Source: Neorhizobium populisoli
GTDB lineage: Bacteria > Pseudomonadota > Alphaproteobacteria > Rhizobiales > Rhizobiaceae
DNA length: 64,000 nt
Assembly (NCBI RefSeq): GCF_019430945.1
Contig: NZ_JAHYCB010000003.1
Coordinates: forward strand, 1 to 64,000
Direction: 5' to 3'
The translations under genes were made by a program, and so were the position numbers. Under the pieces are notes generated by a model. The model made no database searches, was not told where the DNA came from, and worked only from the letters and a program-made list of their open reading frames with translations. How positions within the stretch are numbered: position 1 is the first letter of the stretch; every line of letters begins with the position of its first letter. This document shows positions 1 to 7,899 of the stretch, piece after piece.

Positions 1-174
1 CACGATCTGAACTGTCACGCTGCCGAGCCGGGCAGCATCGGCGCGTGAGCCGCCATCATAGATCGATGCAACTGCCAGAAGCCGCCGCGCCTGATCGGAA
101 TCGCGTGTCTGCCGAGCCAGAAGCCGCAACCTGGCTCCGTCGAAGTCCGACCGTAATGAAAGCGCTGAACCCAT
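1..174 (-). mobile_element. IS630-family transposase, N-terminal fragment (runs off window)
   Basis: The reverse frame starting at 174 reads MGSALSLRSDFDGARLRLLA and continues open to the window edge, 58 codons in all. It matches the conserved start of rhizobial IS630-type transposases, whose N-terminal helix-turn-helix contains the seen LLAVASIYDGGSRADAARLG segment. A strong ribosome binding site, AGGAGG, sits six bases before the ATG. The catalytic DDE domain would lie outside the window, so intactness of the element cannot be judged. The terminal inverted repeat should fall in 175-240, but it cannot be identified without the other end. Confidence 0.8.
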
Positions 175-239
175 CGCAAACCTCCTGTTTGCGCCATCGA
201 TTCAGATTCGTCCGGCTTTGGGAACCCCAAGAGTCAGCA

Positions 240-1448
240 TCAGTGACAACTGGTATAAGAGGCAGCGGATGCCGTCGGTTTCGCCAATGGGAGCCCTATT
301 ACCAGCGGAATGCTGACCGCATAGACGGCTGCCACCACCAGCCAGATTGCGCCGGGCCATTCTTCCCGGAAGACAAAATAGAAGCTCGAAAACACCAGCG
401 GCCCGACAATCGAGGCGAGGCTGACCACCGAGGCCAGCACGCCCTGAAATTGCCCCTGCCGGCCCTCCTCGACCTGCCGGCTCGCCAGGGACTGGAGCGC
501 CGGGACACCGATGCCACCCAGTGTGAAAAGCGGCATGACCGCAAAGGTCATCCAGCCCTCGGTCGCCAGCGCCATGACCATCAGGGCCACGCAGACGCCG
601 GCAATGCCGGTCAGGATCGCCCCGCGCTCGCCGAGCAGCTTGACCGCCGGACCGGGCAGAAACGCCTGAGACGCCGCCTGGCAGATACCGAATGCGCCGA
701 GCGAAAGACCGATCCAGAACCCGTTCCAGTGAAAGGCATCCATCCCCCAGAGCGCCCAGCAGGTCCCGTAGGCCTCACCGGTCGCGCTGAAAATGAAAAA
801 GATCAGAACGACCGGCAGGACAGTCTTCATCGAAAAGACCCAACGCAGCGGTCGAAGCGGGTTGAGCGCGGCGAAATCGATCGCCTCGCGTGTCGGCGTG
901 CGCGATTCTGGCAGAAGCAGGTAGGCCAGCAAGAGATTCAGACCGTTCAGGATCGCCGCCACGATGAACGGCAACCGCAGCCAATGGTCGCCGAAAATGC
1001 CACCGAGCACCGGCCCGACGATGAACCCCATGCCGAACATGGCATTGAACAGCCCGAACCGGCGAGCACGCGTCTCCGGCGGTGATATATCGGTGATGTA
1101 GGCAGTCGCAACGGAGATATTGGCACTGGTCAGGCCGGCGATGATGCGGCCGATGAGCAGCATCCAGAGACTGGGCGCGAAGGCCAGAAACAGGTAGTTG
1201 ACGACGGCACCCGCCATCGAGACAAGCAGTATGGGCCGCCGCCCCAACCGGTCGCTGAGCGCACCCAGCACCGGCGCGAAGACGAATTGCATGACGGCGT
1301 AAAGCGCAGTCAACAGGCCGATATAGGAGGCTACATCATCGGTATGGGTAACCTCCTGCAGCAGGGAGGGAAGGATGGGAAAGATGAGGCCAATGCCCAC
1401 GGCATCGAGGACAATGGCGGTGAAGATGACGACAAGCGGTTTATTCAT
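240..1448 (-). CDS. TetA-like MFS efflux transporter (TCR/Tet family)
   Basis: A 402-residue, 12-helix major facilitator protein. It opens with MNKPLVVIFTAIVLDAVGIG and carries the loop 2-3 signature GALSDRLGRRP, both hallmarks of the TetA family of drug/proton antiporters in the inner membrane. A GIGVPALQSLASRQVEEGRQ segment in the C-terminal half also matches TetA. An upstream in-frame start at 1490 adds only a polar 14-residue leader, so the start at 1448 is preferred. The last residues (SYTSCH) are not TetA-like and lie next to the IS630 copy, so the C-terminus may have been altered. Actual substrate is unknown; chromosomal homologues often do not give tetracycline resistance. Transcribed in the same direction as rutR, about 280 bp downstream of it. 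Confidence 0.85.
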   Translation of the reverse strand: MNKPLVVIFTAIVLDAVGIGLIFPILPSLLQEVTHTDDVASYIGLLTALYAVMQFVFAPVLGALSDRLGRRPILLVSMAGAVVNYLFLAFAPSLWMLLIGRIIAGLTSANISVATAYITDISPPETRARRFGLFNAMFGMGFIVGPVLGGIFGDHWLRLPFIVAAILNGLNLLLAYLLLPESRTPTREAIDFAALNPLRPLRWVFSMKTVLPVVLIFFIFSATGEAYGTCWALWGMDAFHWNGFWIGLSLGAFGICQAASQAFLPGPAVKLLGERGAILTGIAGVCVALMVMALATEGWMTFAVMPLFTLGGIGVPALQSLASRQVEEGRQGQFQGVLASVVSLASIVGPLVFSSFYFVFREEWPGAIWLVVAAVYAVSIPLVIGLPLAKPTASAASYTSCH

Positions 1449-1592
1449 GACGCGTTCCGATCGACGCAGGTCCGCGATGCCGAAAGGCACGGGAAAACCT
1501 GCGATTAGGCCCGATATCTCAGGCGTTTCGTTGCTTTGGAAAACGCTGGCCGATCCACGCTGGAAAGCATGAATGGCTTGTACTCGACCGCA

Positions 1593-1610
1593 TGAACGAC
1601 AATTCGTTCA
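1593..1610. promoter_or_regulatory. palindrome upstream of the TetA-like gene
   Basis: Seven-base arms TGAACGA and TCGTTCA are separated by four bases. The site lies between the rutR stop and the exporter start, about 145 bp before the exporter ATG. It could be an operator or a weak hairpin; nothing in the sequence decides. Confidence 0.3.
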
Positions 1611-1726
1611 CCTGCTTACTCGCGCCTGTCGGCGGATCAAGGAAAGCGGTCGCTTTTCGCGACAGACGTCAAATACAGGAGTTACCAACTTGAGACAAGT
1701 CGGCTGCCCGCAACGCGGGATCGTGT

Positions 1727-2371
1727 TCAGCTCGTTCGAACGCGCAACCCATCCATGAAAAGCTGCTCCAGGAACCGGGCGGCATCCTCGAACCGCCCCT
1801 CGCCCGCATAGCTTTGCCCCAGCACCGCCCGCACCTGCACGTCGAAGTCGGCATAATGCTGCGTCGTCGACCAGATCGAGAAGATCAGGTGATAGGGATC
1901 GCATTTGGCGATCTTGCCAGCGCGCGCCCAAGCGCGGATCACCTCCGCCTTCTCATCGACCAGTTCCTTCAACGGGCCTTTCAGCTCGTCCTCGATATGC
2001 GGAGCGCCCTGCAGAACTTCATTCGCAAACAACCGGCTCTCGCGCGGAAAGTCGCGCGCCATTTCCAGTTTGCGGCGGATATAGGACCGGATTTCCGATT
2101 CGGGATTGCCCTCGGCATTAAACGCCCTGAGCGGCTCCAGCCAGGTGAACAGAACCCGGTCGATCAGCTGGCGATGGATCGCCTCCTTGGTGCGGAAATA
2201 ATAAAGCAGGTTTGGCTTCGACATGCCGGCGGCTTCGGCAATCTGGTCGATCGTCGTGCCGCGAAAACCGCTGACCGAAAACACGTCCAGCGCCGCCTCG
2301 AGGATAAGCTCTTCTTTTTCCCCCTGAATGCGCGTGCGCCGCTGTGTCTTCGCCGCTCTCGGAACTGCCAT
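1727..2371 (-). CDS. rutR: TetR-family regulator of pyrimidine catabolism, RutR-like
   Basis: A 214-residue TetR-family repressor. The N-terminal helix-turn-helix (about residues 20-65: AALDVFSVSGFRGTTIDQIA, then AGMSKPNLLYYFRTKEAIH) and the C-terminal ligand domain resemble E. coli RutR throughout, including the motifs LEMARDFPRESRLFANEVLQ and HLIFSIWSTTQHYADFDVQV. RutR binds uracil/thymine and then releases its operator. The gene is divergent from an amidohydrolase-dihydropyrimidinase operon, and a near-consensus RutR operator lies between them. Role as the local pyrimidine-responsive repressor is therefore inferred from homology, context and operator together. Confidence 0.88.
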   Translation of the reverse strand: MAVPRAAKTQRRTRIQGEKEELILEAALDVFSVSGFRGTTIDQIAEAAGMSKPNLLYYFRTKEAIHRQLIDRVLFTWLEPLRAFNAEGNPESEIRSYIRRKLEMARDFPRESRLFANEVLQGAPHIEDELKGPLKELVDEKAEVIRAWARAGKIAKCDPYHLIFSIWSTTQHYADFDVQVRAVLGQSYAGEGRFEDAARFLEQLFMDGLRVRTS

Positions 2372-2482
2372 GCCGCTAGTCGCCTCGTTTCCGCGCTGCC
2401 TACATTCCCTTTGGACGGGCCAGATTTTCCTCTGGATTTTTCGTCATTTTCGGCTTGAGTGAGGCCACGGAAATTGTAATGT

Positions 2483-2498
2483 TTTACCAACCGGTCAA
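2483..2498. promoter_or_regulatory. RutR-like operator between rutR and the pyrimidine operon
   Basis: The 16 bases TTTACCAACCGGTCAA match 12 of the 14 defined positions of the E. coli RutR consensus TTGACCA-NN-TGGTCAA and form an imperfect palindrome. The site sits 112 bp before rutR and 128 bp before the amidohydrolase start, so one dimer could control both directions. The match is seen directly; binding is inferred. Confidence 0.65.
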
Positions 2499-2625
2499 AT
2501 TATCGGCGACAAGCCAAACAAACGCAATGCCGAACTTCCGCCGCTCCGATGTGAGACGGAAGGGACCGATGGGAACGTAAAAGCAGACCGCCCGCAAAAG
2601 GGCGAGAACAGGTGAGGACAATCAG

Positions 2626-3879
2626 ATGGTGGCAGCACCGGGCGAGAACCTGCGCGTCAACGGAGACCGTCTCTGGGACATGCTGATGGACATGGCGAAG
2701 ATCGGCCCCGGCATTGCCGGCGGCAACAACCGCCAGACCCTGACGGATGCCGATGGAGAAGGCCGCAACCTCTTCAAGACATGGTGCGAGGCCGAAGGTT
2801 TGACGATCGGCGTCGATAAGATGGGCACGATGTTCGCCACCCGCGCCGGCACCGATCCCGATGCGCTGCCCGTCTATATCGGCTCCCATCTCGACACCCA
2901 GCCGACCGGCGGCAAATATGACGGCGTTCTCGGAGTATTGGCCGGCCTGGAAGTCGTCCGCACCATGAACGACCTTGGCATCAAGACGAAACACCCGATC
3001 GTCGTCACCAACTGGACCAACGAGGAAGGCGCCCGTTTCGCCCCCGCCATGCTCGCCTCCGGCGTTTTCGCCGGCGTGCATTCCATGGATTACGCCTATG
3101 CCCGCAAGGATCCAGAAGGCAAGACTTTCGGCGACGAGTTGAAGCGCATCGGCTGGGTGGGCGACGAAGAGGTCGGCGCCCGAAAGATGCACGCCTATTT
3201 CGAATATCATATCGAACAGGGCCCGATCCTTGAGGCAGAAAACAAGCAGATCGGCGTCGTCACCCACTGTCAGGGCCTGTGGTGGCTGGAATTTACGCTG
3301 ACCGGCAAGGAAGCCCATACCGGCTCGACGCCGATGACCATGCGCGTTAACGCAGGCCTGGTGATGGGCCGTATTCTGGAAATGGTGCAGGAAGTGGCGA
3401 TGGCCGAACAGCCGGGCGCTGTCGCCGGTGTCGGTCAGGTGTTCTTCTCCCCGAATTCCCGCAACGTCCTGCCCGGCAAGGTCGTCTTCACCGTCGATCT
3501 GCGCACGCCCAGCCAGGAAAAGCTCGACCGCATGCGCGCCAAGATCGAGGCGGGTGCCGCGGAAATCTGCGCCCCGCTCGGCGTCGGCTGTTCGGTCGAG
3601 GCCGTCGGCCATTTCGACCCGGTCACTTTCGACCCGACACTGGTCGAGCGCATCCGCAACGCCGCCGACAGGCTCGGCTACAGCCACATGAACCTCATCT
3701 CCGGCGCCGGCCACGACGCCTGCTGGGCGGCCAAGGTCGCGCCATCGACGATGGTCATGTGTCCCTGTGTCGGTGGGCTCAGCCACAACGAGGCGGAGGA
3801 AATCTCCAAGGAATGGGCTGCCGCCGGATGTGACGTGCTGTTTCACGCTGTGGTGGAGACAGCGGAGATTGTGGGGTGA
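2626..3879 (+). CDS. N-carbamoyl-beta-alanine (beta-ureidopropionase) type Zn amidohydrolase, M20 family
   Basis: A 417-residue M20-family metalloamidase of the hydantoinase/carbamoylase group, similar to the Agrobacterium beta-carbamoyl amino acid hydrolase. Probable metal ligands are H88 (GSHLDTQ), D99 (KYDG), E134 (NEEG), H195 (EYHIEQG) and H387 (SHNEAE). The central lid/dimerisation domain spans roughly residues 210-330. It would hydrolyse N-carbamoyl-beta-alanine to beta-alanine, ammonium and CO2, the last step of reductive pyrimidine degradation. Allantoate amidohydrolase belongs to the same family, but dihydropyrimidinase downstream and rutR upstream favour the pyrimidine role. First gene of the operon. 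Dihydropyrimidine dehydrogenase genes are not in the window. Confidence 0.88.
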   Translation: MVAAPGENLRVNGDRLWDMLMDMAKIGPGIAGGNNRQTLTDADGEGRNLFKTWCEAEGLTIGVDKMGTMFATRAGTDPDALPVYIGSHLDTQPTGGKYDGVLGVLAGLEVVRTMNDLGIKTKHPIVVTNWTNEEGARFAPAMLASGVFAGVHSMDYAYARKDPEGKTFGDELKRIGWVGDEEVGARKMHAYFEYHIEQGPILEAENKQIGVVTHCQGLWWLEFTLTGKEAHTGSTPMTMRVNAGLVMGRILEMVQEVAMAEQPGAVAGVGQVFFSPNSRNVLPGKVVFTVDLRTPSQEKLDRMRAKIEAGAAEICAPLGVGCSVEAVGHFDPVTFDPTLVERIRNAADRLGYSHMNLISGAGHDACWAAKVAPSTMVMCPCVGGLSHNEAEEISKEWAAAGCDVLFHAVVETAEIVG

Positions 3880-4154
3880 GTGCCCACACTCATCACCATC
3901 TGGAGTGTTTCATCTGCACTCACGTGATGGAAGATGGCTTACCCATCCTCCACGTTGTTCACGATGAAGGCGGAGACTGGCAGTTCCTATGCGGTGGCGA
4001 CAACCACTTCGATGAATCGACTTGTCGTCTGGCATGTCTGGAGTGTGTGGTGGATCGCCATCCGGACATCATCAAAACTCTCGATTTGCCCGAGAGAGCT
4101 TGGGCAGAACGACGGTCAACTGATGCGCAATGGCACCTTCAAACCTTGGACTAG
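3876..4154 (+). CDS. small Cys/His-rich protein of unknown function in the pyrimidine operon
   Basis: A 92-residue soluble protein starting at a GTG that overlaps the preceding stop (GTGA), which implies translational coupling. It has HTHHH near the start, CFIC at residues 11-14, a further Cys near 39 and a CRLACLEC cluster near 50-57, consistent with metal binding. I do not recognise the family. Its base composition looks less GC-rich than the flanking enzyme genes, suggesting it may be a later addition. It lies between the two pyrimidine catabolic enzymes with only 28 bases to the next gene, so it is co-transcribed with them. Confidence 0.6.
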   Translation: MSAHTHHHLECFICTHVMEDGLPILHVVHDEGGDWQFLCGGDNHFDESTCRLACLECVVDRHPDIIKTLDLPERAWAERRSTDAQWHLQTLD

Positions 4155-4182
4155 ATAAGCAATTCAAGACAGGGGAATAACC

Positions 4183-5637
4183 ATGACCACAGTCATCAAA
4201 AGCGGCACCATCGTTACCGCCGACCTGACCTACAAGGCGGACGTCAAGATCGAAGGCGGGAGGATCATCGAGATCGGCCCGAACCTCTCCGGTGACACCA
4301 CGCTCGACGCTACCGGCTGTTACGTCATGCCGGGCGGTATCGATCCGCATGTGCATCTCGAAATGCCGTTCATGGGCACCTATTCCTCCGACGACTTCGA
4401 AAGCGGCACGCGGGCAGCCCTTGCCGGGGGCACGACGATGGTGGTCGATTTCTGTCTGCCCGATCCCGGCCAGTCGCTACTCGACGCGCTGAAGCGCTGG
4501 GACAACAAGGCGACGCGCGCCAATTGCGATTACTCGTTCCACATGTCGGTAACCTGGTGGGGCGAGCAGGTCTTCAACGAGATGAAGGCTGTCGTACTCA
4601 ACCACGGCATCAACACCTTCAAGCATTTCATGGCCTACAAAGGCGCGCTGATGGTGAACGACGACGAGATGTTCGCCTCCTTCCAGCGCTGCGCTGAACT
4701 CGGCGCCCTGCCGCTCGTGCATGCCGAAAACGGCGATGTCGTCGCCGCAATGCAGCAGAAACTGATGGATGAAGGCAATGACGGGCCGGAAGGACATGCC
4801 TATTCGCGTCCCCCGTCAGTCGAAGGCGAAGCGACCAACCGCGCCATCATCATCGCCGACATGGCTGGCGTGCCACTCTATGTCGTGCACACCTCCTGCG
4901 AACAGTCCCACGAAGCGATCCGCCGAGCGCGCCAGAATGGCATGCGGGTTTACGGCGAGCCGTTGATCCAGCACCTGACGCTCGACGAGAGCGAATATTT
5001 CGACAAGGACTGGGATCATTCGGCCCGCCGGGTCATGTCACCGCCCTTCCGCAACAAACAGCATCAGGACAGTCTCTGGGCCGGCCTCGCTTCCGGCTCG
5101 CTGCAGGTTGTCGCGACCGACCATTGCGCCTTCAGCACCGAACAGAAGCGCACAGGCCTCGGCGACTTCCGCAAGATCCCGAACGGCACCGGCGGGCTTG
5201 AAGACCGCATGCCGATGCTCTGGACCTATGGCGTCGCCACCGGCCGCATCACCATGAACGAGTTCGTGGCGGTGACTTCCACCAACATCGCCAAGATCTT
5301 GAACGTCTATCCGCGTAAAGGCGCGATCCTGGTCGGGGCCGATGCGGATATCGTCGTCTGGGATCCGAAGCGCTCGAAGACGATCGCGGCCAAGAGCCAG
5401 CAATCGTCCATCGACTACAACGTCTTCGAAGGCAAGCAGGTGACCGGCCTGCCTCGCTATACGCTGACCCGCGGCGTGGTGGCGATCGAGGAATCAACGG
5501 TGAAGACGCAGGAAGGGCATGGGTCCTTCGTCAAGCGCGAGCCGTTCCAGGCCGTCAACAAGGCGCTGTCGACCTGGAAGGAACTGACCGCACCGCGCAA
5601 GGTGGAGCGGACGGGTATTCCGGCGAGCGGGGTGTGA
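4183..5637 (+). CDS. hydA: dihydropyrimidinase (D-hydantoinase)
   Basis: A 484-residue cyclic amidohydrolase. It has the binuclear zinc site: HVH at H56/H58, the carboxylated lysine K147 in FKHFMAYKG, H180 in VHAENGD, the HTSCEQ histidine and the aspartate in TDHCAF. It opens the dihydrouracil or dihydrothymine ring to the N-carbamoyl-beta-amino acid that the upstream amidohydrolase then cleaves. Length and motif order are those of bacterial dihydropyrimidinases. An AGGGGAA ribosome binding site precedes the ATG. The start follows the small Cys-rich gene by 28 bases, so it is part of the same transcript. Confidence 0.95.
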   Translation: MTTVIKSGTIVTADLTYKADVKIEGGRIIEIGPNLSGDTTLDATGCYVMPGGIDPHVHLEMPFMGTYSSDDFESGTRAALAGGTTMVVDFCLPDPGQSLLDALKRWDNKATRANCDYSFHMSVTWWGEQVFNEMKAVVLNHGINTFKHFMAYKGALMVNDDEMFASFQRCAELGALPLVHAENGDVVAAMQQKLMDEGNDGPEGHAYSRPPSVEGEATNRAIIIADMAGVPLYVVHTSCEQSHEAIRRARQNGMRVYGEPLIQHLTLDESEYFDKDWDHSARRVMSPPFRNKQHQDSLWAGLASGSLQVVATDHCAFSTEQKRTGLGDFRKIPNGTGGLEDRMPMLWTYGVATGRITMNEFVAVTSTNIAKILNVYPRKGAILVGADADIVVWDPKRSKTIAAKSQQSSIDYNVFEGKQVTGLPRYTLTRGVVAIEESTVKTQEGHGSFVKREPFQAVNKALSTWKELTAPRKVERTGIPASGV

Positions 5638-5641
5638 ACCG

Positions 5642-6016
5642 ATGCGCAGCGGCTTTCTGACCTTGCTTCTTCTGTCTGCCGCAGCGACAAGCGCTGCGGC
5701 CGAAACCCTGCCGATCAAGGGCAGCTATGGGAACAAGGATGGTTGCACCTATGCGCGAACCGGCGAATCCAGCGGATCGGACGACTTCTTCCTGCTGACA
5801 TCGGAGGCGATCACCACGGCCGCCTCCTATTGCGAGTTCAAGAAGATCCTCAAAACCGACGGCAAAAATTTCACGGCAACGGTTTCCTGCCAGGAAGAGG
5901 GTGAGGAAGGCGGCACGGATGATACCGCCAAGCTCTCATTCGGTCCGAAAGGATATATGATCGGCTTCACTTCGGACGCAGCCATCCACTGGGGACCGCT
6001 TGCATTATGCAGATAG
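5642..6016 (+). CDS. small secreted periplasmic protein, unknown function
   Basis: A 124-residue protein with a clear Sec signal peptide (MRSGFLTLLLLSAAATSAAA, cleavage near A-E-T at about 20). The mature part contains four cysteines, consistent with periplasmic disulfides, and a GKNFTATVSCQEEG segment. No catalytic motif is recognised. It begins four bases after the dihydropyrimidinase stop, so it is probably co-expressed with the pyrimidine genes, and it ends two bases before the convergent cupin gene. Confidence 0.65.
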   Translation: MRSGFLTLLLLSAAATSAAAETLPIKGSYGNKDGCTYARTGESSGSDDFFLLTSEAITTAASYCEFKKILKTDGKNFTATVSCQEEGEEGGTDDTAKLSFGPKGYMIGFTSDAAIHWGPLALCR

Positions 6017-6018
6017 GC

Positions 6019-6432
6019 TCAAGCCGGCACCAGCGCTTCCAGCTCCGGCAACAAGACGACGCTTTCCTGCTCGTTCGGATCTGTCCGGGCAATCACCGCA
6101 ACGGCGGGCTCTTTTCCGCGGTTGACGGGCAGATGCGGCATGCCGGGGGGAATGTAGAACATGTCGCCGGCCTTGGTGACGACGAAGTGCTGCAGCCGGT
6201 CGCCGTAATAGGTATCGACCTCGCCGGACAGAACATAGATCGCCGTTTCATGCGCTTCGTGCATATGTGCCTTGGCGCGGCCGCCCGGCGGTACCGTGAG
6301 CAGCATCATCGCGATACCCTTGGCGCCGGCGCTTTCGGCAGAAATGCCTTCGATATAGGAAAAGCCCTGCTTTCCCGCATAGGTCTCGCTTGGCCGGATC
6401 AGCTTGCAATCGGGGTCGTGAATAGATGACAT
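6019..6432 (-). CDS. cupin-domain protein
   Basis: A 137-residue single-domain cupin. Motif 1 is HMHEAHETAIYVLSGEVDTY and motif 2 is GDMFYIPPGMPHLPVN, giving the usual His/His/Glu/His metal-binding set. The ATG at 6432 is preferred over an upstream in-frame frame because the cupin homology begins there. It is divergent from the ABC ATPase with a 65-bp gap that must hold both promoters. Substrate is unknown; position suggests a link to pyrimidine or nitrogen metabolism, but that is only context. Confidence 0.78.
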   Translation of the reverse strand: MSSIHDPDCKLIRPSETYAGKQGFSYIEGISAESAGAKGIAMMLLTVPPGGRAKAHMHEAHETAIYVLSGEVDTYYGDRLQHFVVTKAGDMFYIPPGMPHLPVNRGKEPAVAVIARTDPNEQESVVLLPELEALVPA

Positions 6433-6497
6433 GGTGCAGGCTCCAATAATAATGGGACGGAAAGTCCGGGAACGACCATCAGATACACTGGGTGAAC

Positions 6498-7289
6498 ATG
6501 GCAGAAAATCAGTCTTCCGTCGTCTCGGCAAAAAAACTTGGTCTCACCTTCGAGACCAGTGACGGGCCGGTCCATGCCCTGTCGAATGTCGATCTGGAGG
6601 TGAAAAAGGGCGACTTCGTCTCCTTCATCGGCCCGTCCGGCTGTGGCAAAACGACGTTCCTGCGGGTCATCGCCGACCTCGAAAAGGCCACGTCCGGCGA
6701 GATCACCGTCAACGGAATGTCGCCGGAAGAAGCACGAAAATCCCGCTCATACGGTTATGTCTTCCAAGCACCGGCGCTTTATCCCTGGCGCACGATCGAG
6801 AAGAACATCGCCCTGCCGCTGGAAATCATGGGCTATTCGGCGGCGGATCGCGCCAGCCGCATCGAACGTACCCTCGACCTCGTCAATCTCGCGGGCTTCG
6901 GCAAGAAATATCCCTGGCAGCTCTCCGGCGGCATGCAGCAACGCGCCTCGATCGCCCGCGCGCTCGCCTTCGACGCCGATCTGCTCTTGATGGACGAACC
7001 CTTCGGCGCACTGGACGAGATCGTCCGCGACCACCTCAACGAGCAGCTTCTGAAGCTGTGGGCGCGGACGGAAAAGACCATCTGTTTCGTGACGCACTCC
7101 ATTCCGGAAGCCGTCTATCTCTCCACCAAGATCGTCGTCATGTCACCGCGGCCGGGGCGCGTGACGGATGTGATCGAGTCAACGTTACCCAAGGAACGGC
7201 CACTGGAAATCCGCGAAACGCCGGAGTTTCTGGAGATCGCGCATCGGGTGCGCGAGGGACTGAGAGCGGGGCATAGTTATGAGGAATAG
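6498..7289 (+). CDS. ABC importer ATPase (nitrate/sulfonate/pyrimidine-precursor family)
   Basis: A 263-residue ATPase with Walker A GPSGCGKTT, Q-loop VFQAP, signature LSGGMQQR, Walker B LLLMDEPFGALDE and the switch histidine in THSIPEA. The subfamily is the SsuB/TauB/ThiZ type that works with NMT1/THI5-like binding proteins. An in-frame GTG six bases upstream is an alternative start. Its two permeases and binding protein follow after a 600-bp interruption carrying a repeat and a DUF559 gene. The pyrimidine catabolic neighbours suggest import of a pyrimidine or precursor. Confidence 0.88.
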   Translation: MAENQSSVVSAKKLGLTFETSDGPVHALSNVDLEVKKGDFVSFIGPSGCGKTTFLRVIADLEKATSGEITVNGMSPEEARKSRSYGYVFQAPALYPWRTIEKNIALPLEIMGYSAADRASRIERTLDLVNLAGFGKKYPWQLSGGMQQRASIARALAFDADLLLMDEPFGALDEIVRDHLNEQLLKLWARTEKTICFVTHSIPEAVYLSTKIVVMSPRPGRVTDVIESTLPKERPLEIRETPEFLEIAHRVREGLRAGHSYEE

Positions 7290-7330
7290 TTTGTATCGAC
7301 AGATCGCTTCTCTTTGTGACAGAGGCAAGT

Positions 7331-7486
7331 CCCCTCCCCAACCCCTCCCCACAAGGGGGAGGGGCTTAACCTGCCGCGCCTTCATCATCTCCCTAAAAAT
7401 GGCGCGACCAGAAGGAACGATTGATTGGGGCAGTGCGGCTCTGCACGGGAAGCCCCTCCCCCTTGTGGGGAGGGGTTGGGGAGGGG
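7331..7486. repeat. perfect 37-bp inverted repeat (REP-like), arms 7331-7367 and 7450-7486
   Basis: The two arms are exact reverse complements over 37 bases, with an 82-bp spacer. Each arm contains CCCCTCCCCAACCCC and ACAAGGGGGAGGGG, a GC-rich palindromic type common in alphaproteobacterial intergenic DNA. The element sits just before the DUF559 gene inside the importer operon. As RNA it would form a very stable stem that could attenuate or protect the downstream transcript. Confidence 0.9.
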
Positions 7487-7518
7487 TCTTCCTTTCCGAT
7501 ATACGGGAGCGAGCGTAG

Positions 7519-7899
7519 ATGCCGCACTCCAACATCGCCTTTAAAACCAGAACACGCGCCAAAACACTTCGACGCGAACTTACTAAAGCCGAAGCAGCAA
7601 TGTGGGATATGTTACGCGACTTCCGCCCTTATGGCGCACGCTTCAGGCGTGAAACCCCAATCGGCTCCTATATTGCCGATTTTGCTTGGCTGGCTGCTCG
7701 CATTGTTGTCGAAGTAGACAGTGATAGCCACGAAACGGCCCATGGTCGTCTGCATGACATCAGCAGAGATGCATTCCTCAAAAGCCAGGGTTTCACCATC
7801 TTGCGGTTCGACAACGATCAAGTTCTCGACGGCCCCGACTACGTCTTCACTTCAATCGAACAGCACGTCACTCCTTTTCTGAAAAAGGAGCTCGCATGA
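7519..7899 (+). CDS. DUF559 endonuclease-like protein inserted in the importer operon
   Basis: A 126-residue DUF559 protein, a compact fold related to Vsr-type and other PD-(D/E)XK nucleases. The putative active-site residues are D54 in IADF, and E65, D67 and H71 in VVEVDSDSH. The family's usual glycine after EVD is serine here. It begins 33 bases after the 37-bp inverted repeat and its stop overlaps the next permease start (ATGA). It has no evident role in transport, so I read repeat plus gene as a cassette inserted between ATPase and permease. DNA target and function are unknown. Confidence 0.8.
   Translation: MPHSNIAFKTRTRAKTLRRELTKAEAAMWDMLRDFRPYGARFRRETPIGSYIADFAWLAARIVVEVDSDSHETAHGRLHDISRDAFLKSQGFTILRFDNDQVLDGPDYVFTSIEQHVTPFLKKELA

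Noticed and set aside
250..268. resemblance to a Tn5 mosaic end near the exporter stop
   Set aside because: Only a short imperfect match to the transposon end; not enough to call a transposon or library adapter.
45..1085. 346-codon forward open frame
   Set aside because: Antisense of the TetA-like exporter; Arg/His/Gln-rich sequence with no fold or motif.
2500..3846. 448-codon reverse open frame
   Set aside because: Antisense shadow of the carbamoylase, which has all its metal ligands on the forward strand.
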